Shown here: positions 1 through 5,576 of the stretch, one piece after another
Layout: the number at the start of each line of letters is the position of its first letter
How positions within the stretch are numbered: position 1 is the first letter of the stretch
Origin: an uncultured Collinsella sp.
GTDB taxonomy: Bacteria > Actinomycetota > Coriobacteriia > Coriobacteriales > Coriobacteriaceae
Assembly (NCBI GenBank): GCA_934643435.1
Contig: CAKUCJ010000098.1
Span: 1 to 5,605 of the forward strand
DNA length: 5,605 nucleotides
Direction of reading: 5' to 3'
Notes under the pieces: generated by a model
The model's input: only the letters and a program-made list of their open reading frames with translations
Told to the model about the DNA's origin: nothing
Database searches by the model: none
Program-made: the position numbers and the translations under genes

Positions 1-128
1 CCCGTCACGTAGGCGCCGGCGTTCATAAAGAACGGGGACTGACGGCCGCTCTTGAGCGTAAAGCTGCCGAACTTAAGAACGTCGGACTCGACCATAAACT
101 TGATGAACTCTTGCTTGTAAGCCTCCAT
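1..128 (-). CDS. pyrE: Orotate phosphoribosyltransferase, N-terminal part (runs off the window)
   Basis: OPRTase joins orotate to PRPP to make orotidine 5'-monophosphate, the fifth step of de novo UMP synthesis, in the cytosol. Only the first 42 codons are present, beginning [20 protein letters not shown] and continuing through [20 protein letters not shown]. The pattern LKFG-x-F-x-LKSGR-x-SPFF-x-N is typical of the N-terminal region of PyrE, where the Lys/Ser/Gly/Arg segment contributes to substrate binding. The family is usually about 190-225 residues, so roughly four fifths lie beyond position 1. The ATG at 126-128 is preceded by a strong Shine-Dalgarno GAGAGGAG, 5 nt away. The gene is separated from the upstream lipoprotein genes by a hairpin terminator and about 90 nt of leader, so it is probably transcribed from its own promoter. 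I identified it from remembered family sequence, and the short length is the main limit. Confidence 0.87.
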   Translation of the reverse strand, partial: MEAYKQEFIKFMVESDVLKFGSFTLKSGRQSPFFMNAGAYVT

Positions 129-133
129 GCGGG

Positions 134-141
134 CTCCTCTC
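134..141 (-). promoter_or_regulatory. Ribosome binding site of pyrE
   Basis: On the minus strand this reads GAGAGGAG, nearly full complementarity to the 16S 3' end, 5 nt before the ATG at 128-126. It fixes the start of the truncated pyrE reading frame. Confidence 0.75.
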
Positions 142-217
142 GTAATCGCGTACGTGCCCTCCAGTTTAGCGCAGGCAGGACGTCGATGCGGTCGCGCTTT
201 GCCGAGTCTGCAACCGG

Positions 218-260
218 CAAAACCACCACAAAGGTGCCTGTCCCCTTTGTGGTGGTTTTG
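218..260 (-). terminator. Hairpin terminator, copy 1 of a 37-bp dispersed inverted repeat
   Basis: A perfect 17-bp stem (218-234 paired with 244-260) encloses the 9-nt loop TGCCTGTCC (plus strand). It starts 5 nt beyond the TAG of the lipoprotein gene at 266-943. Its flanks give a short T-run (TTTT) on either strand, so it could terminate in both directions. It probably ends the four-gene unit and insulates pyrE. The central 37 bp, including the loop, are identical to the hairpin at 3949-3985; this goes beyond what termination requires and suggests a REP-like repeat family. Confidence 0.8.
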
Positions 261-265
261 GTGCG

Positions 266-943
266 CTATGAGGCGTTGGCCAGGCGGCTCCAGAGCTCGT
301 CGATATCGATCTGGTCGCCGCCGCTCAGGTAGCCGGTGCGAATAAAAGCCTCGTTGTAGATATAGATGTCATGAGCGCTGTCGCCATCGTCTTCGGTGTC
401 GTCGGCCATAATCACGTAACGGTGGCCGTCAAGCGCTTTGACCAGCCAATACAAAGCATCGTCAATCGTGCATTTCTCCTGCACCATCGCTGCGTCGCCA
501 ATCGCACCGATGAGTGCCCGTTCGCCCTTCGTATAGCCTCCTACCGAGAGTAGAATCGCGACGTTTTCGTCTCCGCCGCCCGGTTCAAGCTCCTCGTATT
601 CGGACTCCGAAAACGGTATCGCGCTATTTGCAAGTTCGTCCACATCGTCCGAAACCTTGGAAAAGGTAAAGGCGAAAAATCCCGCGTCATCGACGGCGCC
701 GTAGCCCACGTTCTCGCCTTGCCACTCATAATTTTGATGTTTGAGCAGGCGCACCAGATCGGCACCACCCAGGTTGATTGCGGCATAGACCGTCACGTTG
801 GCATTGTCGTCCACGCAGGCGGCGTCCGCCGTGCTCGCCGCCTTGGCGCCGCCCGTAGTGCCCGAGCAGCCAGCCAGCGCGCAAGCCGCCGCGCCCGCGC
901 CCGCCACAAAGGCCGCACGGCTCATCGTCATCTCGTTCATCAT
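266..943 (-). CDS. Putative lipoprotein, function unknown (paralogue of the adjacent lipoprotein)
   Basis: A 225-residue exported protein. Residues 1-26 form a lipoprotein signal: polar start, Ser8-Arg9, hydrophobic stretch, then the lipobox L23-A24-G25-C26, so Cys26 should be lipidated and the mature protein held on the outer face of the membrane. The SR-x-x-FV context resembles a Tat motif, but the second arginine is Ala, so Sec export is more likely. A short Gly/Ala/Ser linker follows, then an acidic globular domain (about 48-225). Blocks such as L58-x-GG, Q70-x-YEWQ75 and I201-x-TG..GG..IDIDELW218 recur in the upstream gene's product. No enzyme motif is visible. GAGGGA lies 5 nt before ATG 943. 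The second Met (start at 940) aligns better with the paralogue's start and cannot be excluded. It is probably the last gene of the operon, 35 nt after its neighbour and followed by a hairpin terminator. I do not recognise the family. Confidence 0.85.
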   Translation of the reverse strand: MMNEMTMSRAAFVAGAGAAACALAGCSGTTGGAKAASTADAACVDDNANVTVYAAINLGGADLVRLLKHQNYEWQGENVGYGAVDDAGFFAFTFSKVSDDVDELANSAIPFSESEYEELEPGGGDENVAILLSVGGYTKGERALIGAIGDAAMVQEKCTIDDALYWLVKALDGHRYVIMADDTEDDGDSAHDIYIYNEAFIRTGYLSGGDQIDIDELWSRLANAS

Positions 944-978
944 GTTCGTCCCTCGCTATGTTATTGGCCGCGTCGCGC

Positions 979-1734
979 TTAGCCGAGCGCGCGCCCGGTC
1001 TTCTCCTGCCAAAATTCGTCAATCGTGGGGGCACCGCCGCCCTGGGTAAACGTACCGGTCTTGATAGCCTCCTCGGTAATGAGGTCCAGGCGATAGTCGC
1101 CATTTTCCATCGGGCTCACCATGGCAACGTGACGCGCCATGTTGGAACCGTAAACGCACGCGATCCACGAGCCCGAGGTGATCTGCGCTCGGTCCTCGAC
1201 CGGCACCGAAAAGCCCGCGATAACGTCCTCGCAGCTCAAATAGCCCGCAAGTTGCAGCGTAAACATCACGGTGCTCCCGGTTCCGCCCTTGTCGAGCTTT
1301 CCGATTTCATCCTCGCCGAGCCATTCGGTCGCGCCGTCTTTGCTGATATTGCAGACGCTGAGCACGCGGCCGGCCTCGTTCTCGTACATCTCGAGCGCAT
1401 CTTGCCAGATATAGCCCTGTTGCGAGGCAAATTCCTGCAGCTGCCAGCCCTTAAGCTCGAGTAATGCCGCGATGCTGATGTTGCGGTGCGCATCCCAGCA
1501 GTCATCCGACCACGTATCGAACGCATCCGTCGAGCCGCCGTCCGTATCCGCGCCGCCGCCCGCATCGCCGGAATCGCCCGATGACGAGCCCGCGTCCATC
1601 TTGTCCTTTACCGGGCGGTCGTCGTTAAAACCCGTCGTATCCTGCGCCTGCTGTCCACCGCACCCCGCAAGCGTCAGCAGCGCCGTTCCCGCCGCCACGA
1701 CAAACGCCGTGCGCGAAATAACCGTCTCCCTCAT
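979..1734 (-). CDS. Putative lipoprotein, function unknown (paralogue of the downstream lipoprotein)
   Basis: A 251-residue exported protein. The signal has Ser7-Arg8, a hydrophobic run and the lipobox L22-A23-G24-C25, so Cys25 is the predicted lipidated residue. Residues 26-75 are a low-complexity tether rich in Asp, Gly and Ser (46-70 especially), followed by a globular domain (about 80-251). That domain shares spaced motifs with the downstream gene's product: L94-x-G96, Q106-x-Y108-x-W110-Q111 and, near the C-terminus, I224-K-TG..GG...IDEFW242. The two mature domains therefore look like products of an old tandem duplication, although the linker and middle have diverged. The frame stays open to an ATG at 1797, but that would add 21 residues before the signal and lacks a good ribosome site. 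The ATG at 1734 has AAAGGA 6 nt upstream and gives a normal lipoprotein signal. No catalytic motif is visible and I do not recognise the family. Confidence 0.85.
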   Translation of the reverse strand: MRETVISRTAFVVAAGTALLTLAGCGGQQAQDTTGFNDDRPVKDKMDAGSSSGDSGDAGGGADTDGGSTDAFDTWSDDCWDAHRNISIAALLELKGWQLQEFASQQGYIWQDALEMYENEAGRVLSVCNISKDGATEWLGEDEIGKLDKGGTGSTVMFTLQLAGYLSCEDVIAGFSVPVEDRAQITSGSWIACVYGSNMARHVAMVSPMENGDYRLDLITEEAIKTGTFTQGGGAPTIDEFWQEKTGRALG

Positions 1735-1740
1735 CGTTGT

Positions 1741-1746
1741 TCCTTT
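1741..1746 (-). promoter_or_regulatory. Ribosome binding site deciding the start of the first lipoprotein gene
   Basis: The minus strand reads AAAGGA with 6 nt to the ATG at 1734-1732. It supports the shorter frame, whose product begins MRETVISR and enters directly into a lipoprotein signal, over the ATG at 1797. Confidence 0.7.
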
Positions 1747-1809
1747 CCCGTTCTTTATCACGGTGCCGAGAAACACGCCCGGCATCGATTCAGACATAGC
1801 CCGCTCACG

Positions 1810-3372
1810 CTATTGACGAGGCAGTTCCGTCCAGCCAAAGCCGGGCTCAAAGCCATCGCGCGTGCCAATCACATCGCCCGAACCGTTCACCCAAGCCTGG
1901 TCTGCCATCACCGAAACCTCGACATCGGTGCCGTCGGGTCTGGTGTAATGGTTAACTCCGCGAATGGCATCGGAATACGAGGCCGCGCCCGTCCCCACGC
2001 CCGCGCTGGAGAAATTGGCCGCGCTGGCTGCCATGTTCGCGGCGTGCTGACGATCGCTGCGGTCGAACCATGCCTGCTGGTAGCTGTCGAACGCCGCCTG
2101 CTGCGAGGCATGCATCTGCTGCCAGGCTGCAAACTGCTGTTGCTGCTGGGCGATATTCATCTGCGTACGTTGGCGCTGCTCAAGCACCATCTGCTGCTTT
2201 TGAGCGCATGCCTCGCGCGCAAGCTCCGGGTTGAGCCGCAGGGTCGATGCCATTGAGGCAAGCGCCGTAGAGGCCGCCTCGTCCAGACGGCCCTCTGGCG
2301 CAACCAAGCAGAAGCTGTCCCTGATACGCCACTGCAACAGGTCGGCCGCCCCCAGCTTAAATGGTGCCTCGTCTGGGCAATCGCCTTGATCCGTAGCCTG
2401 CTCTTGCACGACGCTCTGCCCCGCCGCTGCCGCCGCCTGGCGCTCGCGCAGGCGCTTGCCCAGAACGCCGCCGATGAGCCCGCTCGAAAGGCCCGCGCCC
2501 AGCAGCGCCTCGGCCCCGGCGGCGATGCCTTTACCCATAGAGCCCGCGACTCCGCCGATCGAGGCCACATAGCCCTCGACTTTGGCAGCCACCGCAAGCT
2601 CGGTGGGCACCGGGGCGCCCGCGATCCGGTATCTACGCATGCGGCACTCATAGATCACATCGCTCGGCTCCATCGTAAAGCCCTGAATCGCAAAGTCGTT
2701 TGCCGCCTCGCGCTTTACGCGGGCACGCTCGTGCTCGATATCGACCGCCGCACTCGATGGGTACGGCTGCTCGGCCACAACCTCCGCCCGTGCGTCCAGC
2801 TGTGCCGCGCAGACCTGGGCCAACTCGTCGCAAGCCGCCTCCACGTGCATAAACGCCTTGCGCTCGGTTTGCGTGGGGATACGCTTGGCAACGGCGCCCG
2901 CATCCACGTAGCAGAGCTCGGAGCGGTACACAATCCGCTCGCCCGCCGGGCCCGCCGCCGTCACCCCAACCGAAATCGGGCAGTCGAAGCTACCGCTACG
3001 CTCAAGATGCGCTTCTTCGATACGCCATCCCCGCGGCAACGCCACCTGCGCGAGCGCCTGGCCTCCAGAAGCATCGCATGCGGTATGGAGCTCAAGTTCG
3101 CCGGCGCGAGGAGCGTCCGCCGAGACTGTGCTGCCAGATGGTGACGCGGCCTCGGCACTCCGCGTTGGCGCATCTGCCGGCACGGCCACGCTCGGCTCGC
3201 AACCTTCACCCGCGCCATCATCGTCAGTCGCATCATTCACAGACCCCGTGGCATCCGGGCCGCATGCAACGCCCTCAAGCCGAACACCGCACCCCGGGCA
3301 AAACCGCATCGGCACACCGGCAACCCGAGGCAGCTGCGCCCCACACGCCGGACAGAATCTCAAGTCACTCAT
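1810..3372 (-). CDS. Zinc-ribbon protein with glycine-rich segment and Gln-rich coiled coil, function unknown
   Basis: A 520-residue protein with several modules. Residues 7-28 form a zinc ribbon (C7-x2-C10, C25-x2-C28, each in a CPxCG knuckle). Residues about 37-92 are an acidic, Ala/Pro/Ser-rich linker, probably disordered. About 93-165 looks like a beta-rich domain containing a PRGWRIEE segment. About 269-307 is strongly glycine-rich and hydrophobic (GG, GxxxG spacings), like a glycine-zipper or membrane-inserting hairpin. About 385-440 is a Gln-rich predicted coiled coil with a run of five Gln. The last 55 residues form a distinct tail (YSDAIRG, then TRPDGT, VNGSGDVIGT and GFGWTEL) that resembles C-terminal tails of other bacterial zinc-ribbon proteins of unknown role. 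There is no N-terminal signal, so the zinc ribbon should be cytosolic. The frame extends to a GTG at 3381, but the Shine-Dalgarno sits 1 nt from it and 8 nt from ATG 3372. It starts 17 nt after the stop of the membrane protein gene, so the two are probably co-transcribed. No catalytic function can be assigned. Confidence 0.85.
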   Translation of the reverse strand: MSDLRFCPACGAQLPRVAGVPMRFCPGCGVRLEGVACGPDATGSVNDATDDDGAGEGCEPSVAVPADAPTRSAEAASPSGSTVSADAPRAGELELHTACDASGGQALAQVALPRGWRIEEAHLERSGSFDCPISVGVTAAGPAGERIVYRSELCYVDAGAVAKRIPTQTERKAFMHVEAACDELAQVCAAQLDARAEVVAEQPYPSSAAVDIEHERARVKREAANDFAIQGFTMEPSDVIYECRMRRYRIAGAPVPTELAVAAKVEGYVASIGGVAGSMGKGIAAGAEALLGAGLSSGLIGGVLGKRLRERQAAAAAGQSVVQEQATDQGDCPDEAPFKLGAADLLQWRIRDSFCLVAPEGRLDEAASTALASMASTLRLNPELAREACAQKQQMVLEQRQRTQMNIAQQQQQFAAWQQMHASQQAAFDSYQQAWFDRSDRQHAANMAASAANFSSAGVGTGAASYSDAIRGVNHYTRPDGTDVEVSVMADQAWVNGSGDVIGTRDGFEPGFGWTELPRQ

Positions 3373-3380
3373 CCCGTACA

Positions 3381-3386
3381 CCCCTC
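3381..3386 (-). promoter_or_regulatory. Ribosome binding site deciding the start of the zinc-ribbon gene
   Basis: The minus strand reads GAGGGG, 8 nt before ATG 3372. The in-frame GTG at 3381-3379 is too close to be served by it. The site lies in the 17-nt gap after the stop of the preceding gene. Confidence 0.65.
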
Positions 3387-3389
3387 ATT

Positions 3390-3842
3390 TCATTGGCTGT
3401 TCTTGATGGCGGCTAGCTGTCGCCACAGTTCCTCGGCACCGTCGAGGCGATATGCCGTCTTGTCGAGCACGATATTCTTGCCCTCGAGCTCCACCGATCG
3501 CTCCGAGCCGTCCGCATAGACAAAAACGAGCGTACAGCCGGCGTCGCTCATCCGCTCATCCACCTCATCTCCCACGATGCAGCCGTCGAGCGCGGCAAAG
3601 GTCGATGCGACCAGCTCGGCATCGTCGGTCTCATAGACCGTCCGTGCCTCTCCGTCCTCGATAAGCTTGACCGCCACCGGAGCGGCGGCACAATCATTGA
3701 GCGATGCTTGTGCGGCAGTCTTTCCCTGAGCGCCATGGGCGCCGGCGCCGTAAGCTCGCATGAGTGTCACCGCCGCGGCAACAACAACCACGGCGATAAG
3801 CGCGCCCGCAATTTTATTAGACGCGCAACCCCGAGACGCCAT
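3390..3842 (-). CDS. Small single-pass membrane protein, function unknown
   Basis: A 150-residue protein with a short basic N-terminus (Arg4, Lys10), one hydrophobic helix at about 11-29 (very Val/Ala-rich), an Ala/Gly linker at about 30-48, and an extracytoplasmic domain of about 90 residues. The topology is a membrane anchor or uncleaved signal; Cys6 lies before the helix and is not a lipobox cysteine. The outer domain has a pattern of alternating strands (ARTVYETDD, TLVFVYADGSE, RSVELEGKNIVL) and a final helix (GAEELWRQLAAI). It contains three cysteines (51, 88, 103), two of which could form a disulfide. This layout resembles several small Gram-positive surface domains of unknown role, but I cannot name a family. 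ATG 3842 has AAGGGG 7 nt upstream. It is the first gene of the presumed four-gene operon, ending 17 nt before the zinc-ribbon start. Confidence 0.83.
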   Translation of the reverse strand: MASRGCASNKIAGALIAVVVVAAAVTLMRAYGAGAHGAQGKTAAQASLNDCAAAPVAVKLIEDGEARTVYETDDAELVASTFAALDGCIVGDEVDERMSDAGCTLVFVYADGSERSVELEGKNIVLDKTAYRLDGAEELWRQLAAIKNSQ

Positions 3843-3944
3843 AGACGCACCCCTTCCGTACTGCCTTGCTCAACATCACATTCATATGCCTTTGAGCGCC
3901 AAAACGGCAGGTGACAAATGTCTCATATTCATATTTTTGCAGGT
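3843..3944 (-). promoter_or_regulatory. Leader and probable promoter region of the four-gene unit
   Basis: This is the only AT-rich stretch in the window, lying between the regulator's terminator and the first gene of the unit, so a promoter is expected here. On the minus strand TATGAA (3886-3881) is a possible -10 hexamer, about 38 nt before the start codon, and further TATGA-type boxes lie near 3925-3935. No well-spaced TTGACA-like box accompanies any of them; a TTGTCA is present, but about 25 nt from the candidate -10. The location is therefore better supported than the exact elements. Confidence 0.35.
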
Positions 3945-3985
3945 AAAAAACCACCACAAAGGTGCCTGTCCCCTTTGTGGTGGTT
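3945..3985 (-). terminator. Intrinsic terminator of the LuxR gene, copy 2 of the 37-bp inverted repeat
   Basis: A perfect 14-bp stem (3949-3962 with 3972-3985) carries the 9-nt loop TGCCTGTCC (plus strand). On the minus strand it begins 2 nt after the TAG of the regulator gene and is followed by a six-T run at 3950-3945, the classical form of a Rho-independent terminator. The 37 bp from 3949 to 3985 are identical to the core of the hairpin at 218-260. It should separate regulator transcription from the downstream four-gene unit. Confidence 0.87.
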
Positions 3986-3987
3986 GG

Positions 3988-5532
3988 CTAGTCTTGGGGC
4001 GTCCAGGACCAGAAGAAGTTGATGAGGGCCACGCGCGAGGCGGCACCGGTCTTTTTGTTGATCGAGGCGATGTGGCGGTAGAGCGTAGAACGCGAAAGGA
4101 AGAGCGCCGCCGCCACGTCCTGCACGCTGTCGTCCGAAACGACCAACGCCTCCAGCACATCGCGCTCGCGCTTGGTGAGTCCAAAGGCGGCTACAAAGCC
4201 GTCGAGTCGATCGTCAAACGAAAGCTCCGGCGTCTCCAGGGGCACCGCGTCGGTCTGATCGGGCACACGGCTCTTGCCAAGATCGTCGGTGGCAAACGCC
4301 AGGCCTCTGTGATCCGCTTCGTCCTCAACGCCTTGTCCAAACTGTCCCAGCAGCGAGATCGCAATGCCGACAAACAGCACGAGTACGACACCCACCGCCA
4401 TTAGCACGTTTTGGCTCGAGATGATCGCCACCGCCGGCGCCGTCACAAGCATTGAGCAAATGTTGTTGATGACGCGGCCCATGCACGGCCACAAATACGA
4501 CCAGCGCGCATACATCGAAATCGCGGCGAACTTCGCGGTGAAGAACACCACGAAAAAGCCCGTGCCCAGGTAAAAGATAATCGTGGCGGCGAGCGCATTA
4601 CCGCCGTTGCCATCGGTGATAAGCACGAAGAACGAGAGCGTGGACAGCATGGCAGCGCACGTCATGATGATATTCATATACGAGCGTCCTCGCAGGTCAT
4701 ACAGGGCGCCGGCGGCAAGTGCACTCACAACCAGCAGCAAGCGCGGCCAGTCACCAAGATCGATGGCGCCGGCGGCATGCGAGGTCGTAAGACCGGCGTT
4801 GAGAGCCGCGAATACGCCGGTAAGGCAGGCGGTCGCCACCGTCAAGCGCACTACGGCACCTTGGAAGGCCGCCTTTGCCTCGGGATTATCGCGCCACTTG
4901 GCGCCATGCTCCGACGCATCGACCGATAGCTCGGCAATCTCGGCTTCGAACTCGGGCGCAGACTCATCGCGCAATTTAGCTCGGCGGGTACCGTGAAGCA
5001 GCCCAACCAGCGCAATCGCACAGGCGATAAGGACAAACTGTTGAGGAATGCCCACAGGCATCACCATATGGTTGAGCACCTGTACCAAAATGCCCGCAGC
5101 ATAAGAAACCGCCACGGCACGTGCCAGACAAGGCGTCTGCGCAAAACGCCGCGCCAGATTGGCATGGGCGGTCGATCCGCAGTAGCCCAGAGCGCAGCAC
5201 GCCACCAAGCCGCCCGCAATCACGACCTGAAACTGCGCCGCCATAATCAGCAGCAGCAATGCCGACACCAGCAGCACGCCCGTCATATCGCTCGTTGCAT
5301 CGATTGCCTGGGGACGGCGATAGTACAGGAGAGGACGCACAAAATAGCCAATCACGCTCGCGCCGACGACGATGCTCTCGTAGACAACAACCTCGTTCGC
5401 TGGCACAAACTCAGCCACGCGTACGTCAAAGAAGTACTCGCCGGCCAAAAACGTGAAAAAGAAAAGCGCCAGGCACAGAATCTCCCGTATGCCCCGGCGC
5501 AAATATGCGGTTGTGTCTCCCAGGTCCCTCAT
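3988..5532 (-). CDS. Membrane-bound LuxR-family transcriptional regulator (12 helices plus C-terminal HTH)
   Basis: A 514-residue regulator that should sit in the cytoplasmic membrane with a cytosolic DNA-binding tail. Residues about 15-400 contain some 12 hydrophobic helices in two halves, with a charged loop at about 183-222 between helices 6 and 7, resembling an MFS-transporter layout. An acidic linker (about 400-447) leads to a LuxR-type helix-turn-helix at about 450-511: LTKRERDVLEAL, VQDVAAALFLS, then the recognition segment SRSTLYRHIASINKKTG and the terminal helix SRVALINFFW. The key Glu of the LTxRE motif is kept. There is no receiver or autoinducer domain, so the membrane part presumably senses a ligand. 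Such 12-helix LuxR proteins are abundant in Coriobacteriia and often lie beside the genes they control, so the neighbouring unit is a candidate target (inference). The frame remains open to ATG 5568, but that start lacks a Shine-Dalgarno. ATG 5532 has a G-rich GGTGGGGG upstream and gives a normal short N-terminus before helix 1. Confidence 0.9.
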   Translation of the reverse strand: MRDLGDTTAYLRRGIREILCLALFFFTFLAGEYFFDVRVAEFVPANEVVVYESIVVGASVIGYFVRPLLYYRRPQAIDATSDMTGVLLVSALLLLIMAAQFQVVIAGGLVACCALGYCGSTAHANLARRFAQTPCLARAVAVSYAAGILVQVLNHMVMPVGIPQQFVLIACAIALVGLLHGTRRAKLRDESAPEFEAEIAELSVDASEHGAKWRDNPEAKAAFQGAVVRLTVATACLTGVFAALNAGLTTSHAAGAIDLGDWPRLLLVVSALAAGALYDLRGRSYMNIIMTCAAMLSTLSFFVLITDGNGGNALAATIIFYLGTGFFVVFFTAKFAAISMYARWSYLWPCMGRVINNICSMLVTAPAVAIISSQNVLMAVGVVLVLFVGIAISLLGQFGQGVEDEADHRGLAFATDDLGKSRVPDQTDAVPLETPELSFDDRLDGFVAAFGLTKRERDVLEALVVSDDSVQDVAAALFLSRSTLYRHIASINKKTGAASRVALINFFWSWTPQD

Positions 5533-5564
5533 GGTAACCCCCACCCGCTTAGATGTCCGGAGAA

Positions 5565-5576
5565 CCATTTTAATGG
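5565..5576 (-). promoter_or_regulatory. Possible -10 box and short palindrome upstream of the LuxR gene
   Basis: The minus strand reads CCATTAAAATGG: five-base inverted arms around two bases, containing TAAAAT (five of six matches to TATAAT). It lies about 35 nt before ATG 5532, a suitable place for a -10 box if that start is used. It is also flanked by two TTCTCC direct repeats, 16 nt apart. No good -35 hexamer is visible. The alternative start at 5568 falls inside it. This is weak evidence. Confidence 0.25.

Noticed and set aside
958..1464. Plus-strand open frame of 168 codons
   Set aside because: It is antisense to a lipoprotein gene with a clear lipobox and ribosome site; no credible start signal or domain.
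1735..1797. N-terminal extension of the first lipoprotein to ATG 1797
   Set aside because: It would place 21 polar residues before the lipoprotein signal, and the good ribosome site is at 1741-1746, serving ATG 1734.
1735..1809. Terminator or separate promoter in the 75-nt gap between zinc-ribbon and lipoprotein genes
   Set aside because: Only a weak GCCG/CGGC stem without a T-run is present, and no paired -35/-10 hexamers are visible, so read-through is the simpler view.
2119..2150. CTG/CTT-rich tract resembling a trinucleotide repeat
   Set aside because: It is interrupted and in frame with the zinc-ribbon gene, where it encodes the Gln-rich coiled coil; it is not a pure microsatellite.
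2157..2651. Minus-strand open frame of 164 codons inside the zinc-ribbon gene
   Set aside because: It is out of frame with the real gene, very Arg/Ser/Trp-rich, and is explained by codon bias of the true frame.
2386..3144. Long open frame of 252 codons on the plus strand
   Set aside because: It lies entirely opposite the zinc-ribbon gene, its product is Arg/His/Leu-rich with no domain pattern, and long antisense frames are expected in GC-rich DNA.
3945..3985. Hairpin repeats considered as a CRISPR array or an insertion sequence end
   Set aside because: The two copies are about 3.7 kb apart with ordinary genes between them, there are no regular spacers, and no transposase or target duplication is visible.
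3760..4404. Plus-strand open frame of 214 codons running across the hairpin and into the LuxR gene
   Set aside because: It spans the terminator and the antisense of the LuxR HTH region; composition is basic and low in recognisable structure. It is a shadow of minus-strand genes.
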